Part shown: positions 1 through 8,525 of the stretch, in pieces
Position numbering within the stretch: the first letter of the stretch is position 1
Layout: each line of letters begins with the position of its first letter
Assembly (NCBI GenBank): GCA_905480335.1
Contig: CAJQPY010000008.1
Span: 1-64,000, forward strand
DNA length: 64,000 bases
DNA from: an uncultured Ilumatobacter sp.
GTDB lineage: Bacteria; Actinomycetota; Acidimicrobiia; Acidimicrobiales; Ilumatobacteraceae
Direction: 5' to 3'
Translations under genes and position numbers: made by a program
Notes under the pieces: model-generated
Databases searched by the model: none
What the model was told of the DNA's origin: nothing
What the model saw: the letters and a program-made list of their open reading frames with translations, nothing else

Positions 1-1072
1 ACAGTGTCAGCGTGCCCTCCACACCATGGACCCCAAACAGCCACCCGCTGGCGATCGTTCCAGTGCCGCGCGCAACCGTTCCGACAGCGTTTGCCGCCGC
101 AATCGTGGTGCCGCGAGCTGCTGGCATAGCCTCGGTTACCAACGACAACGACGTGACGAACGCGAACTCGAACCCGCACAGGAACAGCAGGATCCCGATC
201 ACGCCGATCCAGAGAGTCTCGTTGGCGAATGCCATCGCGGCTTGGCCCGAGGCCATCAATATGATCCCGGCCATGGTCCCTCGAAATTTGCCGATTCGAT
301 CAGCAAATCCTGCTGAGCCGGCTGACGCCAAGAGCTCGATTGCACCGAACGCCATTGCCACGGCACCCAATCCGCCCGTTGACACGCCGAACGCCTCATC
401 GAGCCAGCTCCCGGAGATGGCGAAAACCGAGAGCCCGGCCATCGCAAGCAAAGCCGAGCCAACAATGACCGCCCACGCCGCTGGCGTGATCGCTGCGAGC
501 CCAGGAGTCGGACTGGGATCCGTTGTCAACGTGGCCGGGCGAGCAGCTTCGTGGGAACGCCAGATCATTGCGGCCATCGCAGTGGCGGCAAGCGCGAGAA
601 CGATGTACGGCCCGCGCCAACCGAAGAGCGCGATCAGCCCAGCGATTATCGGCGCGCCGACCAGCAGAGCGAGCGCCCACGATGTTTCGTACAAGCCGAT
701 CGACCTGGCGCGTTGAGAGTATGCAACGCGGTGGCTGATGTAGGCATGGCCGGCCACGGTGCAGTTGGCGACACCGAGCACTACCAGGACGAATCCGATC
801 GCAAACGTGAATGTGGTCCCGACCAACGACACGAGCGACGAGACTGCGACGGCGAGCAGTGACATCGTCATTACGACTCGTTCGCGACCTCGATCGAGGT
901 GCTTGCCGACGAAGAACGTCGAGAGTCCTGACATCTCGCCGATGCCGAGTGCCGTGGTCATCTGACCTGTCGTGGCGCCGAAGGCTTTCTCTAAAACAGG
1001 AAGGAACGGGGGGACCCAGCGCAGGGCCGTATTGGCGACCGCCTTAGCGGCGGTCAGTCGGACGAGGTTCAC
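1..1072 (-). CDS. MFS transporter, C-terminus cut by window edge
   Basis: Read on the minus strand from a GTG at 1072, the frame stays open to position 1, giving about 357 residues without a stop. The protein is a chain of hydrophobic segments, starting NLVRLTAAKAVANTALRWVP, with short charged loops such as KHLDRGRERV after the second segment, where MFS carriers have their loop 2-3 signature. This is typical of a major facilitator permease with roughly 10 of 12 helices visible. The substrate cannot be told. The start overlaps the stop of the small membrane protein upstream (GTGA at 1069-1072), so the two are probably co-translated. Long plus-strand frames here are shadows of this gene. Confidence 0.85.
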   Translation of the reverse strand, partial: MNLVRLTAAKAVANTALRWVPPFLPVLEKAFGATTGQMTTALGIGEMSGLSTFFVGKHLDRGRERVVMTMSLLAVAVSSLVSLVGTTFTFAIGFVLVVLGVANCTVAGHAYISHRVAYSQRARSIGLYETSWALALLVGAPIIAGLIALFGWRGPYIVLALAATAMAAMIWRSHEAARPATLTTDPSPTPGLAAITPAAWAVIVGSALLAMAGLSVFAISGSWLDEAFGVSTGGLGAVAMAFGAIELLASAGSAGFADRIGKFRGTMAGIILMASGQAAMAFANETLWIGVIGILLFLCGFEFAFVTSLSLVTEAMPAARGTTIAAANAVGTVARGTGTIASGWLFGVHGVEGTLTL

Positions 1073-1395
1073 TCCGGTGCTTCGGGAGCGTTGTCAGTGG
1101 GAGGGGTGCGCGGATCAGAAATCGTGATCGTTGTGCCAAAGAAGGAGCATTCGGTATCAATGATCGTCGGATTGCGGCCGTCGAACTCGTACGCATCAAT
1201 GACCTTGTCAGCACAGTCCTGAAGCGAGCTTCGCTGAGTCCACACAGCGAACGCAAGGACGCCGAATACCACAGCAACCACGAGCTTCTGCATGATCGTC
1301 TTCATGATCCAAGCGGCGACGATGGCGCCCACGGCAAACACGACCACCAACCCAACTGCAATATTTTGGGCCTCTTCAAGCGTGATGGCAAGCAC
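1069..1395 (-). CDS. Small two-helix membrane protein, function unknown
   Basis: The 108-residue protein starts at GTG 1395. It has two predicted membrane segments (about residues 12-32 and 36-52) followed by a soluble tail with two cysteines (one near residue 60, one in ECSFFG) that could form a disulfide outside the membrane. I do not recognise a family. It is translationally coupled to the MFS transporter (GTGA overlap) and may be an accessory subunit, which is inference. A TACCCT box lies 7 bases before the start codon, so the transcript is probably leaderless. The gene is divergent from the DUF3151 gene, with 35 bases between starts. Confidence 0.65.
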   Translation of the reverse strand: MLAITLEEAQNIAVGLVVVFAVGAIVAAWIMKTIMQKLVVAVVFGVLAFAVWTQRSSLQDCADKVIDAYEFDGRNPTIIDTECSFFGTTITISDPRTPPTDNAPEAPE

Positions 1396-1402
1396 GGCGC
1401 CG

Positions 1403-1408
1403 AGGGTA
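1403..1408 (-). promoter_or_regulatory. -10 box TACCCT for leaderless minus-strand operon
   Basis: TACCCT on the minus strand ends 7 bases before GTG 1395, placing transcription start at or next to the start codon. It matches the TANNNT actinobacterial -10 consensus. It sits back-to-back with the TACGAT box of the divergent gene. Confidence 0.5.
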
Positions 1409-1418
1409 ATGGACGGAG

Positions 1419-1424
1419 TACGAT
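1419..1424 (+). promoter_or_regulatory. -10 box TACGAT for leaderless DUF3151 gene
   Basis: TACGAT is followed by exactly 6 bases and then the GTG start at 1431. Transcription initiating about 7 bases after the box would begin at the start codon. No Shine-Dalgarno is visible, consistent with a leaderless message. Confidence 0.5.
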
Positions 1425-1430
1425 GAGCGG

Positions 1431-1865
1431 GTGAGCGACCAACCGATTCAGTTCTCCAGCGGTATTCCGACTACGGTATTGCCGCCTCCTGCCTCGTCTG
1501 ATGCCCAGCAACTTACGGCGGCGCTCAAGCTCGATGGTGACGAGCGTCGCATCGCAGTAGCGCAGGTTGTCGCGTCCTCACCTCGTTTCCTTGCGGGATG
1601 GGCTGAATTGGGAGATCTTGGTCGCGACACGATCGAGCGGTACGCGGCCTACCGGGTGGGATATCACCGTGGTCTCGATTTGCTACGGGCAAACGGATGG
1701 CGGGGGTCGGGATACGTGCGTTGGGCGGAACCGACGAACAGGGGCTTCCTGCGATCCGTCCGCGGTCTCGGTCAGATGGCGACCGAGATCGGTGAGACGG
1801 ACGAGGCGGAGCGCTGTGACCAGTTCCTACTCCAACTCGACCCGTCCGGGATCCCGGACACGTGA
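1431..1865 (+). CDS. DUF3151 family protein
   Basis: This 144-residue soluble protein has helical segments and conserved-looking YAAYRVGYHRGLDLLRANGW and RGSGYVRW stretches that I associate with DUF3151, an actinobacterial family of unknown function. The function is not known. GTG 1431 is chosen because of the TACGAT box 6 bases upstream and the short N-terminal extension. The stop overlaps the GTG of mobA by four bases, so the two are in one transcript with the rhodanese and RNase D genes further down. The family assignment is from memory of sequence character. Confidence 0.75.
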   Translation: MSDQPIQFSSGIPTTVLPPPASSDAQQLTAALKLDGDERRIAVAQVVASSPRFLAGWAELGDLGRDTIERYAAYRVGYHRGLDLLRANGWRGSGYVRWAEPTNRGFLRSVRGLGQMATEIGETDEAERCDQFLLQLDPSGIPDT

Positions 1866-2440
1866 GAATCGCAGGAGTTGTTCTGGCGGGCGGCGCCAGC
1901 CGCCGGATGGGTCAAAACAAGGCCATGATCGACATCGACGGCACAGCGATGGCCGACCGTGTGCTCGGCGCATTGCGGACCGTCGGAGCTGATCCTGTCG
2001 TCCTGGTCGGCGGCGATGTCGACGAACTCGCACCGCTCAGCGCTGCGGTGATCCCTGACCTGTATCCGGGTGAAGGGCCGGTGGGCGGGGTGCTCAGCGC
2101 GTTAGAGCACCTAGCGGGAACCGACACGGTCGACGCTGCGTTGATTTTGCCGTGCGACCTGTGTGACGTCAGCGCCAATGTTCTAACTCCCCTCATAACG
2201 GCCGCAGCCGGTGACGGACACAGCAGCGTCTGGGTGGCAGCTACTGACAGGATGCAGCCGATGTGTGCGCTGTGGTCGCTCGGGGCACGAGGCACCGTTC
2301 GGGAGCAATTCGTTGCAGGGCAACGGGCGCTACACCGGGTAATCGTCGAGTTGCCGCATACGACGGTCACCGTCGAGGCGCAAGCGCTTCGCAACGTTAA
2401 TCGCCCTAAGGACCTCCCTCCGCCCGAGTCCGACCGTTAG
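1862..2440 (+). CDS. mobA: Molybdenum cofactor guanylyltransferase MobA
   Basis: 192 residues. The N-terminus carries the nucleotidyltransferase signature LAGGASRRMGQNKA followed by the Asp-containing strand ALILPCDLCDV near residue 97, as in MobA/MobA-like GTP:Mo-molybdopterin guanylyltransferases that convert Mo-molybdopterin to the guanine dinucleotide form in the cytoplasm. The length matches the family. GTG 1862 overlaps the preceding TGA. No other molybdenum cofactor gene is in the window, so a related sugar-phosphate nucleotidyltransferase role cannot be excluded, but the short length and GGxSRRMG-K motif favour MobA. Confidence 0.8.
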   Translation: MRIAGVVLAGGASRRMGQNKAMIDIDGTAMADRVLGALRTVGADPVVLVGGDVDELAPLSAAVIPDLYPGEGPVGGVLSALEHLAGTDTVDAALILPCDLCDVSANVLTPLITAAAGDGHSSVWVAATDRMQPMCALWSLGARGTVREQFVAGQRALHRVIVELPHTTVTVEAQALRNVNRPKDLPPPESDR

Positions 2441-2451
2441 GGTCGAGGTCC

Positions 2452-2775
2452 GTGCTTGTCGAAGAAATTTCTGTTGAAGATCTCCACGCACTCGGTTCCG
2501 AAACGGTGGTGATTGACGTGCGAGAGACCGACGAATGGGCCGACGGACATGTTCCGCACGCGCGGCATGTTGTCCTTGGAACTGTTCCTGACCAACTCCA
2601 TCGGTTCGATGGATCGCCAACATACGTAATTTGCAAGGTCGGTGGTCGCAGCTTACGGGCGTGCGAGTTTGCCGCCGCTCAGGGACACCACGTCGTTAAC
2701 GTCTCTGGAGGGATGCTTGCGTGGCGCAGCGCAGGGTTTGACGTCGCAACCGGATCGGATGGCATCGATGCCTGA
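2452..2775 (+). CDS. Rhodanese-like sulfurtransferase domain protein
   Basis: 107-residue single-domain rhodanese: VIDVRETDEWADGHVPHARHV is the CH2-A/CH1 region, and YVICKVGGRS gives the active-site loop with the catalytic Cys near residue 63. Such proteins transfer sulfane sulfur; the acceptor is unknown. It follows mobA by 11 bases, and sulfur transfer to molybdopterin would be a natural link, though this is inference only. TAGGGT at 2438-2443, overlapping the mobA stop, sits 8 bases before the GTG start and could be an internal promoter. Confidence 0.85.
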   Translation: MLVEEISVEDLHALGSETVVIDVRETDEWADGHVPHARHVVLGTVPDQLHRFDGSPTYVICKVGGRSLRACEFAAAQGHHVVNVSGGMLAWRSAGFDVATGSDGIDA

Positions 2776-3952
2776 GGAACCCTCGCCGCATATCGACTTC
2801 GGCTGGATTGATAGTCAGGATGGGCTCGTCGAACTCGTCGACGAGCTACTCGAGATACCTCGATATGCGCTGGACACCGAGTTCCATCGGGAGCGCACCT
2901 ATTACCCAAAATTGGCGCTGATTCAGATTGCTTGGTGGCCTGAGGGAACGTACGAGAAGCAAGAGTTGGTGCTAATCGATCCACTTGAGTTGGATGTTTC
3001 CGACCTGGGACGGCTGTTCGATACCGAGTCGCTTTGCGTTATTCACGCGGCGCAACAGGATCTCGACGTGCTCACGCATGCCGTTGGCTCGATACCAAAG
3101 CGGATGTTCGATACGCAGATTGCCGGTGGATTCGTCGGTTATGGCACGCCGTCGCTCGTCTCGCTCCTCCAGGGTGAGATTGGAATTACGCCTGCAAAAG
3201 GCGACCGGCTGACAGATTGGCTCCGACGCCCCCTCACCGACAATCAGCGCCAGTACGCTGCGGCCGACGTCGAATATTTACTCGATGTGCACGACCGACT
3301 AGTCGTAAAACTCGCACAGCAAGGGCGTCTTGAGTGGGCTGAAGATGCCTGCGAAGAACTGCGTATCCGCCCGACGAGTGGTTCTAATCCGCACGACGCG
3401 TGGCTGAGGCTGAAGGATGCTCGATCGCTTCGACCGGGTGGCCGCGCGATTGCCCAGTCCCTGGCGGCCTGGCGCGAAGAGCGTGCGATGCGCGTCGACA
3501 TCCCAGTTCGCCAGGTCCTTCCTGACCTTGCCGTTCTTGGACTCTCTCAACGAGGGCCATCGACGCTCAAGGAGCTTCGCCAAGCCAGGGGAGTCGACGA
3601 TCGGCACGCCAAGGGGGGTATCGCTGATGAGATCCTCGCTGCGGTTGAGCGTGGCAAAGACATGCCACCACCAGAGTCGCCCAAGACGTCCGACGACCTG
3701 GATCGAAACCTTCGGCCTGCTGTCACACTGATCTCGGCGTGGGTTTCGCAGATTGCCCGAGACGAGAAGATCGACACCACGATGCTCGCAACTCGTGCCG
3801 ACATCGTGGGACTGCTGCGTGACGATGCCGACGCGCGCCTGGCATCGGGGTGGCGCGCAGCATTGTTGGGTCAAGGGATCCGCGACCTGGTGTCTGGCAA
3901 AGCGGGGCTGACGTTCGATCCGCAGGGCCGCTTGACACTAGTGCCGGTCTGA
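2768..3952 (+). CDS. rnd: Ribonuclease D
   Basis: About 394 residues. The N-terminal DEDD 3'-5' exonuclease domain shows Exo I (ALDTEFHRERTYYPKLALIQ), Exo II (VIHAAQQDLDVL) and Exo III (QYAAADVEYLLDVH) with all four acidic residues. A HRDC-like helical domain follows (LRPGGRAIAQSLAAWREERA region). RNase D trims tRNA and other structured RNA 3' ends. The frame opens further upstream, but ATG 2768, overlapping the rhodanese stop, fits the family best; ATG 2759 is the alternative. It is convergent with the ParA gene, 32 bases apart. Confidence 0.9.
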   Translation: MPEEPSPHIDFGWIDSQDGLVELVDELLEIPRYALDTEFHRERTYYPKLALIQIAWWPEGTYEKQELVLIDPLELDVSDLGRLFDTESLCVIHAAQQDLDVLTHAVGSIPKRMFDTQIAGGFVGYGTPSLVSLLQGEIGITPAKGDRLTDWLRRPLTDNQRQYAAADVEYLLDVHDRLVVKLAQQGRLEWAEDACEELRIRPTSGSNPHDAWLRLKDARSLRPGGRAIAQSLAAWREERAMRVDIPVRQVLPDLAVLGLSQRGPSTLKELRQARGVDDRHAKGGIADEILAAVERGKDMPPPESPKTSDDLDRNLRPAVTLISAWVSQIARDEKIDTTMLATRADIVGLLRDDADARLASGWRAALLGQGIRDLVSGKAGLTFDPQGRLTLVPV

Positions 3953-3984
3953 TTGCGCTGCAAGACAGTTGTTTCGCCGGCCTA

Positions 3985-4769
3985 CTACCGTACGGATTTA
4001 GTCGTGCGCATCAGCTTCGTCCATAACTTGTCGAACACCTCAATTGGGGTAGCGGCCCGCTTCGCATAGCTGTGCACCGGTCGACGTTCGCCGACGGCCT
4101 CATTGAGAATTACTCGCGTCGGCATTGCAGGTTTCCAGATCGCCTGGCGCCCCACGATGCGTTGCAGTTCGGCCACTCGCCGTTCTGCCTCGCTTGAGAT
4201 TGCCGGGACCCGGTTGAGGATCACACCAGAGAGTTCTAGATCGGGGTTGTATGAATCCCACACGTTGTCGATGGCGTCGGCGACGCCACCGATACCGCGT
4301 AATCCCAATGCCGACGGCTCGACAACCACGAGCGCTTGCCGGGCGGCCGCCAGCGCGATAGTGGTCAGGTTGCCGAGTGACGGGGGACAGTCGATCAAGA
4401 CGGCGTCGTAGCTGTTGATGAGCTCGCCGGAGCGTAAACAAGCCTCACTGAGTCGTTCTGCTTTGCCCGCCTCGAAATCTAGGAGGTCGATGCCGGCCGG
4501 GACCACATCGACGCTGTCTGACCATGTAGATGATCGAATTGCGTCACATAGAGATAGACCATCAAGCACGTCGGCCGCCGTGATGTCGCCAGCGGCCGAG
4601 TCGATGCCCAGGGCCCAACTGCTCGACGCCTGGGGTCAAGATCGATCACCAGCACACGTCGGCGCGCAGCCTGCGCAGCGGACGCCAATCCGAACGCAAC
4701 GGTGGTCTTCCCGACACCGCCTTTCTGGTTCAGGATTGCAACGATTGACTTATCGTCATCGTGACACAC
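3985..4769 (-). pseudogene. ParA/Soj-family ATPase with a one-base frameshift
   Basis: The N-terminal frame (GTG at 4769) has the deviant Walker [10 protein letters not shown] and reads VLVIDLDP, then goes out of frame. From there a second minus-strand frame gives the rest of a ParA ATPase, including the switch II region DAVLIDCPPSLGNLTTIALA, to a stop at 3985. Adding one C to the CCCC run (plus-strand GGGG at 4632-4635) joins them as [18 protein letters not shown], which is exactly family-like, and gives a protein of about 261 residues. The gene may be truly broken or the base may be an assembly error. No ParB gene is adjacent. ParA-type ATPases act in chromosome or plasmid segregation or protein positioning. 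Confidence 0.8.
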
Positions 4770-4858
4770 GTCCGATACGCAACCCCATCTCGTGAAAGAC
4801 TTGCTCGTGCCGCTAGCATTGCGAGTCGTTGTCCATCGTCCAGTGAGGGAGCCCTGTC

Positions 4859-5059
4859 GTGAAGAAGGGTCGTCATCGCCGTTTTGAAGAGGCGAGAAAA
4901 CTGAAGCAGTCGGGCCCCGGTGCCTTTGACCTAGGGCTCGGAGATCCGTCGAGCAACAATACGGATGACCCCGAGAGTGACGACGACGAATACGCGGCGC
5001 TGGCTGCCAAATATGGCGTTACGTTCGATGATGACGAGGACGAGACCGACGACGACTGA
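4859..5059 (+). CDS. Small basic-to-acidic hypothetical protein
   Basis: 66 residues from GTG 4859, preceded by a purine-rich GAGGGAG that could act as ribosome binding site, and by a TAGCAT box at 4813-4818. The N-terminus is basic ([15 protein letters not shown]) and the C-terminal half is strongly acidic, with runs such as [16 protein letters not shown] and a [10 protein letters not shown] tail. No family is recognised. The charge polarity suggests nucleic acid or protein binding. It ends 4 bases before the stop of the convergent Cys-rich gene. Confidence 0.6.
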   Translation: MKKGRHRRFEEARKLKQSGPGAFDLGLGDPSSNNTDDPESDDDEYAALAAKYGVTFDDDEDETDDD

Positions 5060-5063
5060 GTCG

Positions 5064-5813
5064 TCAGTTGTCGCTGCGGCGCAGCGCCGGATGCGGAAGT
5101 GGCACTGAGACGGGTCGCTCGAATGCGCGTTCCATCAGCGCGTAGATGTGTGCACCGACGAGTTCTACGATGTCGTCACGAGCCGTCACGAAGAGCGGTT
5201 CGCTGCCCACGAAGGCATCTGACGTCTCGGTACACCACCACGAGAAATCGGTACCGCCCTCTCCCCAATCGCGCCGCTTCCACTCGCGCAGTCGTGAGGT
5301 GACGTGTCCGGACTCATCCTCGGAATGCTCGAGGCGCAGCGGCACTTGCCAGCAGACCTGCGGTTTCCAGTCGAGTGGGCGCTCGCCTGCGGCTTCGGCG
5401 GCAATGTGCAGCGCACAGCCAACGCCCCCTTCAAAGCCGGGCCGATTCAGAAAAATGCATGCATCGTCCACGAGCCGACTAGTGACGGTGGGTTCGCTTG
5501 GTGAGTCAGGGTCGTCGGATGCCGTAATCCCGCGCGCGACTGCGTCGGCGTGGAACTGCATGTGCTGGGGCTGGACACGCTCAAAGGACCGCTCGACGTT
5601 TGCGACATCGCCAGCATCGCTGAAATGGGCGCCGTAGCTGCAGCATCCCTGCTCAAGTTCGGGGCTCGGCTGGTTGAGAATCCCCTTGCACCCGCATCCG
5701 TATATGCACATGTAATTCGACTTCAGGAACGTCGCATCAAAGACCCACGTCCGATGCTCGTCAGGATCCTCGAAGCTGATCCATTCGTGCAGGTCTTCGT
5801 GTTCGGTCATCAC
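5064..5813 (-). CDS. Conserved Cys-rich protein, possible metal or Fe-S binding
   Basis: 249 residues. Cysteines cluster as CIYGCGC (residues about 36-42), GCCSYG, DACIFLNR, GGVGCALH, QVCWQVP and WWCTE, a pattern reminiscent of the YkgJ/DUF3109 zinc or iron-sulfur binding proteins, though I cannot assign the family firmly. No membrane segment or signal peptide. GTG 5813 is supported by TACCCT exactly 6 bases upstream; the next codon is ATG. It is divergent from alaS. Function unknown. Confidence 0.7.
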   Translation of the reverse strand: MMTEHEDLHEWISFEDPDEHRTWVFDATFLKSNYMCIYGCGCKGILNQPSPELEQGCCSYGAHFSDAGDVANVERSFERVQPQHMQFHADAVARGITASDDPDSPSEPTVTSRLVDDACIFLNRPGFEGGVGCALHIAAEAAGERPLDWKPQVCWQVPLRLEHSEDESGHVTSRLREWKRRDWGEGGTDFSWWCTETSDAFVGSEPLFVTARDDIVELVGAHIYALMERAFERPVSVPLPHPALRRSDN

Positions 5814-5819
5814 CAGCGG

Positions 5820-5825
5820 AGGGTA
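5820..5825 (-). promoter_or_regulatory. -10 box TACCCT for the Cys-rich gene
   Basis: TACCCT on the minus strand is followed by 6 bases and GTG 5813, the leaderless geometry seen repeatedly in this window. Confidence 0.45.
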
Positions 5826-5911
5826 TCCGCTGATGACATTCGAACGAGGAAATGGGCCCCGTCGAACTCGTGATCGACCAAGGACGACATCTCGGTAGCA
5901 TCATCAGCCGT

Positions 5912-8521
5912 ATGGCGATGACTAAGTCGATGACGGCAGACCAGCTGCGAGACTCGTTCACGGGTTTCTTTGCAGCGCGGGACCATGTCGTGGTGCCTTC
6001 CGCGAGTCTCATACCGCACGATCCAACGATTATGTTCAACGTGGCCGGAATGGTGCCCTTCAAGTCGTACTTTACTGGCGACGAACAACCGCCGTATGGG
6101 CGGGCCACTGCGGCGCAAAAATGCGCCCGAGCGGGCGGCAAGCACAACGACCTTGACGATGTCGGTCGCACCAAGCGCCATCTCGTGTTTTTCGAGATGC
6201 TTGGAAACTTCAGCTTCGGAGATTACTTCAAATCCGATGCCATTCCTTGGGCGTGGGAATTGATGACCGAGAGTTGGGGCTTCGACGGAGACCAACTGTG
6301 GGTGACGGTACACAAAACCGATGACGAGGCGGAGGCGATCTGGCACGAGCAGGTCGGCGTCCCGATGGAACGAATTCAGCGGCTCGGTGACAAGGATAAC
6401 TACTGGCAGATGGGCGAGACCGGACCGTGCGGCCCGTGTAGCGAGATCCATATCGATCGCGGCGCGGCATTCGGGCCTGAAGGTGGACCCCTGAACGATC
6501 CAGCTGGAGATCGGTTCATGGAGTTGTGGAACCTCGTGTTCATGCAGTTCAACCAGGCAACTGACGGGAGCCGTATTCCGCTGCCGAAGCCGTCAATCGA
6601 CACCGGCGCCGGTCTAGAGCGGATCCTGACGATGATGCAGGGCGTCGACTCAGTCTGGGAGACCGACCTGATGGAGCCGATGATCGATATGGCGCAGTCG
6701 CTGACTGGCAAGAAGTACATCGTCGGTGACTATGAGGATCGAGATAGCTTCGGACTGCGGGTGCTGGCTGAGCACTCGCGTTCGAGCTCGATGCTCGTCA
6801 ACGACGGCGTGTTTCCTTCGAACGAGGGACGTGGCTACGTACTTCGCCGAATCATCCGTCGGGCGGTTCGTTTTGCCTACATGCTTGGCACCGAGTCACT
6901 GGTGATGCCGAGTCTCACCGAGACGTCGATCGGCGTTATGGGCAACGCGTATCCCGATCTGCTCAAGAACCAGGACTTCATCACCAATGTGATTACCCGT
7001 GAGGAGGAAAGCTTCCGACACACGCTTAAGAACGGTCTGTCGATCCTCGACGACGCACTTGAAGATGACGTTGACTCGCTGTCTGGGTCGACGACGTTTT
7101 TGCTCCATGACACTTACGGCTTTCCGCTTGAACTGACGCAGGAAATCGCCGCCGAGCGCGAGGTTGACGTCGATCTCGGTGGCTTCAACATTGAGATGGA
7201 GGCACAACGGGCGAGGGCGAAGGCGGCGACGAAAGGTGCCGTCGACGATGCGACTCTCGGCGGCTACCGGGAAATCGTGGATCAATTCGGCACGTCCGTG
7301 TTTGTCGGCTACTCCGATGAGGAAGCCGAGGCGCGAATCCTGTCCGTGCTCGATGGTGCGGACGAGGGCACCGTTGAGATCTTCCTGGACCGGACTCCCT
7401 TCTATGCAGAGTCGGGCGGCCAGATTGGCGATACGGGAACGATCGTCACCGAAACGGGCACTGCCCGGGTCCTCGACACCACATACGCAATCCCGAATCT
7501 CCGGCGCCATGTTGCGAAGGTCGTCGCTGGCACGATCGCCGCGGGACAGACGGCGTTGGCAACCATTGATCACGAGCGCCGTGAGAAGATCCGTCGAAAT
7601 CACACCGGGACCCACCTGTTGCACCATGCTTTGCGTGTTGTGCTCGGCGACCACGTCAAGCAGGCTGGATCTTGGGTCGGTCCCGATCGGCTGCGGTTCG
7701 ATTTCTCGCACTACGACGCCGTCAGCCCTGAGCAGATCCTAGAAATTGAACGGATCGCAAACGCCCAGACGCTCGATAATTGTGCGACGCGAAACTTCGA
7801 AACCACGAAGGAAGAAGCCGAGGCACTCGGTGCGATTGCCTTCTTTGGCGACAAGTACGGCGATATGGTGCGAGTTCTTGAGGCAGGTGACACGATCGAA
7901 CTGTGCGGTGGCACCCACGTTGCGGCGACTGGTGACATCGGCATCGTAAAAGTGGTCAGTGAGGCATCAATCGGTTCGAACTTACGTCGTATCGAGGCGT
8001 TCACCGGTGAGGGGTCGGTAGCGCTGCTACAACGTGACGAGCAGCTCCTCGCTGAGGTGGCTGCAATGGTTGGAGCTCAGGCCGACGAAGTCGTGTCCGG
8101 CGTGCAACGTAAACTCGACGAGATTAGAACGCTTCACGGCGAGATCAAGACTCTCCGGACACAGGTTACCTTGGGGCGAGCCACTGAAATAGCGGCGATT
8201 GCCCACGACGGTGTCGTGGTGACCCGGGTCGATCAACTCGATCCGGGCGAACTGCGTGAGTTGGCGATTGCGGTTCGCCAGCAGCCAGCAGTGCGCACAG
8301 TCGTGCTGGTGGGGGAGACTCCCTCCGGCGGTGTTGGGCTCGTCGCGGCAGTACCCAAAGACGCCGAACAGCCGGCCTCGGTGTTGCTTAAAGATGCGGC
8401 CAGAGCAGTCGGTGGTGGTGGCGGCGGTAAGGGCGATATCGCCACAGCCGGCGGCAAGGACTCTTCCGAAATTCAAACGGCGTTACAGATCGTGGCCGAG
8501 GCCATTGCGAACTTTCGCTGA
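5912..8521 (+). CDS. alaS: Alanyl-tRNA synthetase
   Basis: About 869 residues, the usual bacterial AlaRS length. The class II catalytic domain is at the N-terminus (NVAGMVPFKSYFTG, RAGGKHNDLDDVG, FFEMLGNFSFGDYFK), followed by the editing domain with zinc ligands in HTGTHLLHHALR and CGGTHV, and a C-terminal C-Ala domain with a Gly-rich GGGGGGKGD stretch. It charges tRNA-Ala and clears Ser/Gly mischarging. The frame is open from 5852, but ATG 5912 lies closer to the conserved core and has TAGCAT at 5896-5901, 10 bases upstream; ATG 5918 or 5930 remain possible. It heads the alaS-ruvX-mltG-aroE run. Confidence 0.97.
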   Translation: MAMTKSMTADQLRDSFTGFFAARDHVVVPSASLIPHDPTIMFNVAGMVPFKSYFTGDEQPPYGRATAAQKCARAGGKHNDLDDVGRTKRHLVFFEMLGNFSFGDYFKSDAIPWAWELMTESWGFDGDQLWVTVHKTDDEAEAIWHEQVGVPMERIQRLGDKDNYWQMGETGPCGPCSEIHIDRGAAFGPEGGPLNDPAGDRFMELWNLVFMQFNQATDGSRIPLPKPSIDTGAGLERILTMMQGVDSVWETDLMEPMIDMAQSLTGKKYIVGDYEDRDSFGLRVLAEHSRSSSMLVNDGVFPSNEGRGYVLRRIIRRAVRFAYMLGTESLVMPSLTETSIGVMGNAYPDLLKNQDFITNVITREEESFRHTLKNGLSILDDALEDDVDSLSGSTTFLLHDTYGFPLELTQEIAAEREVDVDLGGFNIEMEAQRARAKAATKGAVDDATLGGYREIVDQFGTSVFVGYSDEEAEARILSVLDGADEGTVEIFLDRTPFYAESGGQIGDTGTIVTETGTARVLDTTYAIPNLRRHVAKVVAGTIAAGQTALATIDHERREKIRRNHTGTHLLHHALRVVLGDHVKQAGSWVGPDRLRFDFSHYDAVSPEQILEIERIANAQTLDNCATRNFETTKEEAEALGAIAFFGDKYGDMVRVLEAGDTIELCGGTHVAATGDIGIVKVVSEASIGSNLRRIEAFTGEGSVALLQRDEQLLAEVAAMVGAQADEVVSGVQRKLDEIRTLHGEIKTLRTQVTLGRATEIAAIAHDGVVVTRVDQLDPGELRELAIAVRQQPAVRTVVLVGETPSGGVGLVAAVPKDAEQPASVLLKDAARAVGGGGGGKGDIATAGGKDSSEIQTALQIVAEAIANFR

Positions 8522-8525
8522 AGGG

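Noticed and set aside
12-716. Plus-strand open frame of 234 codons at the left edge
   Set aside because: It is antisense to the MFS transporter, whose minus-strand frame gives clear membrane helices and a coupled start.
4620-4640. Programmed frameshift in ParA
   Set aside because: The CCCC run lacks a slippery heptamer and no stimulatory hairpin or conserved frameshift is known for ParA; mutation or error is simpler.
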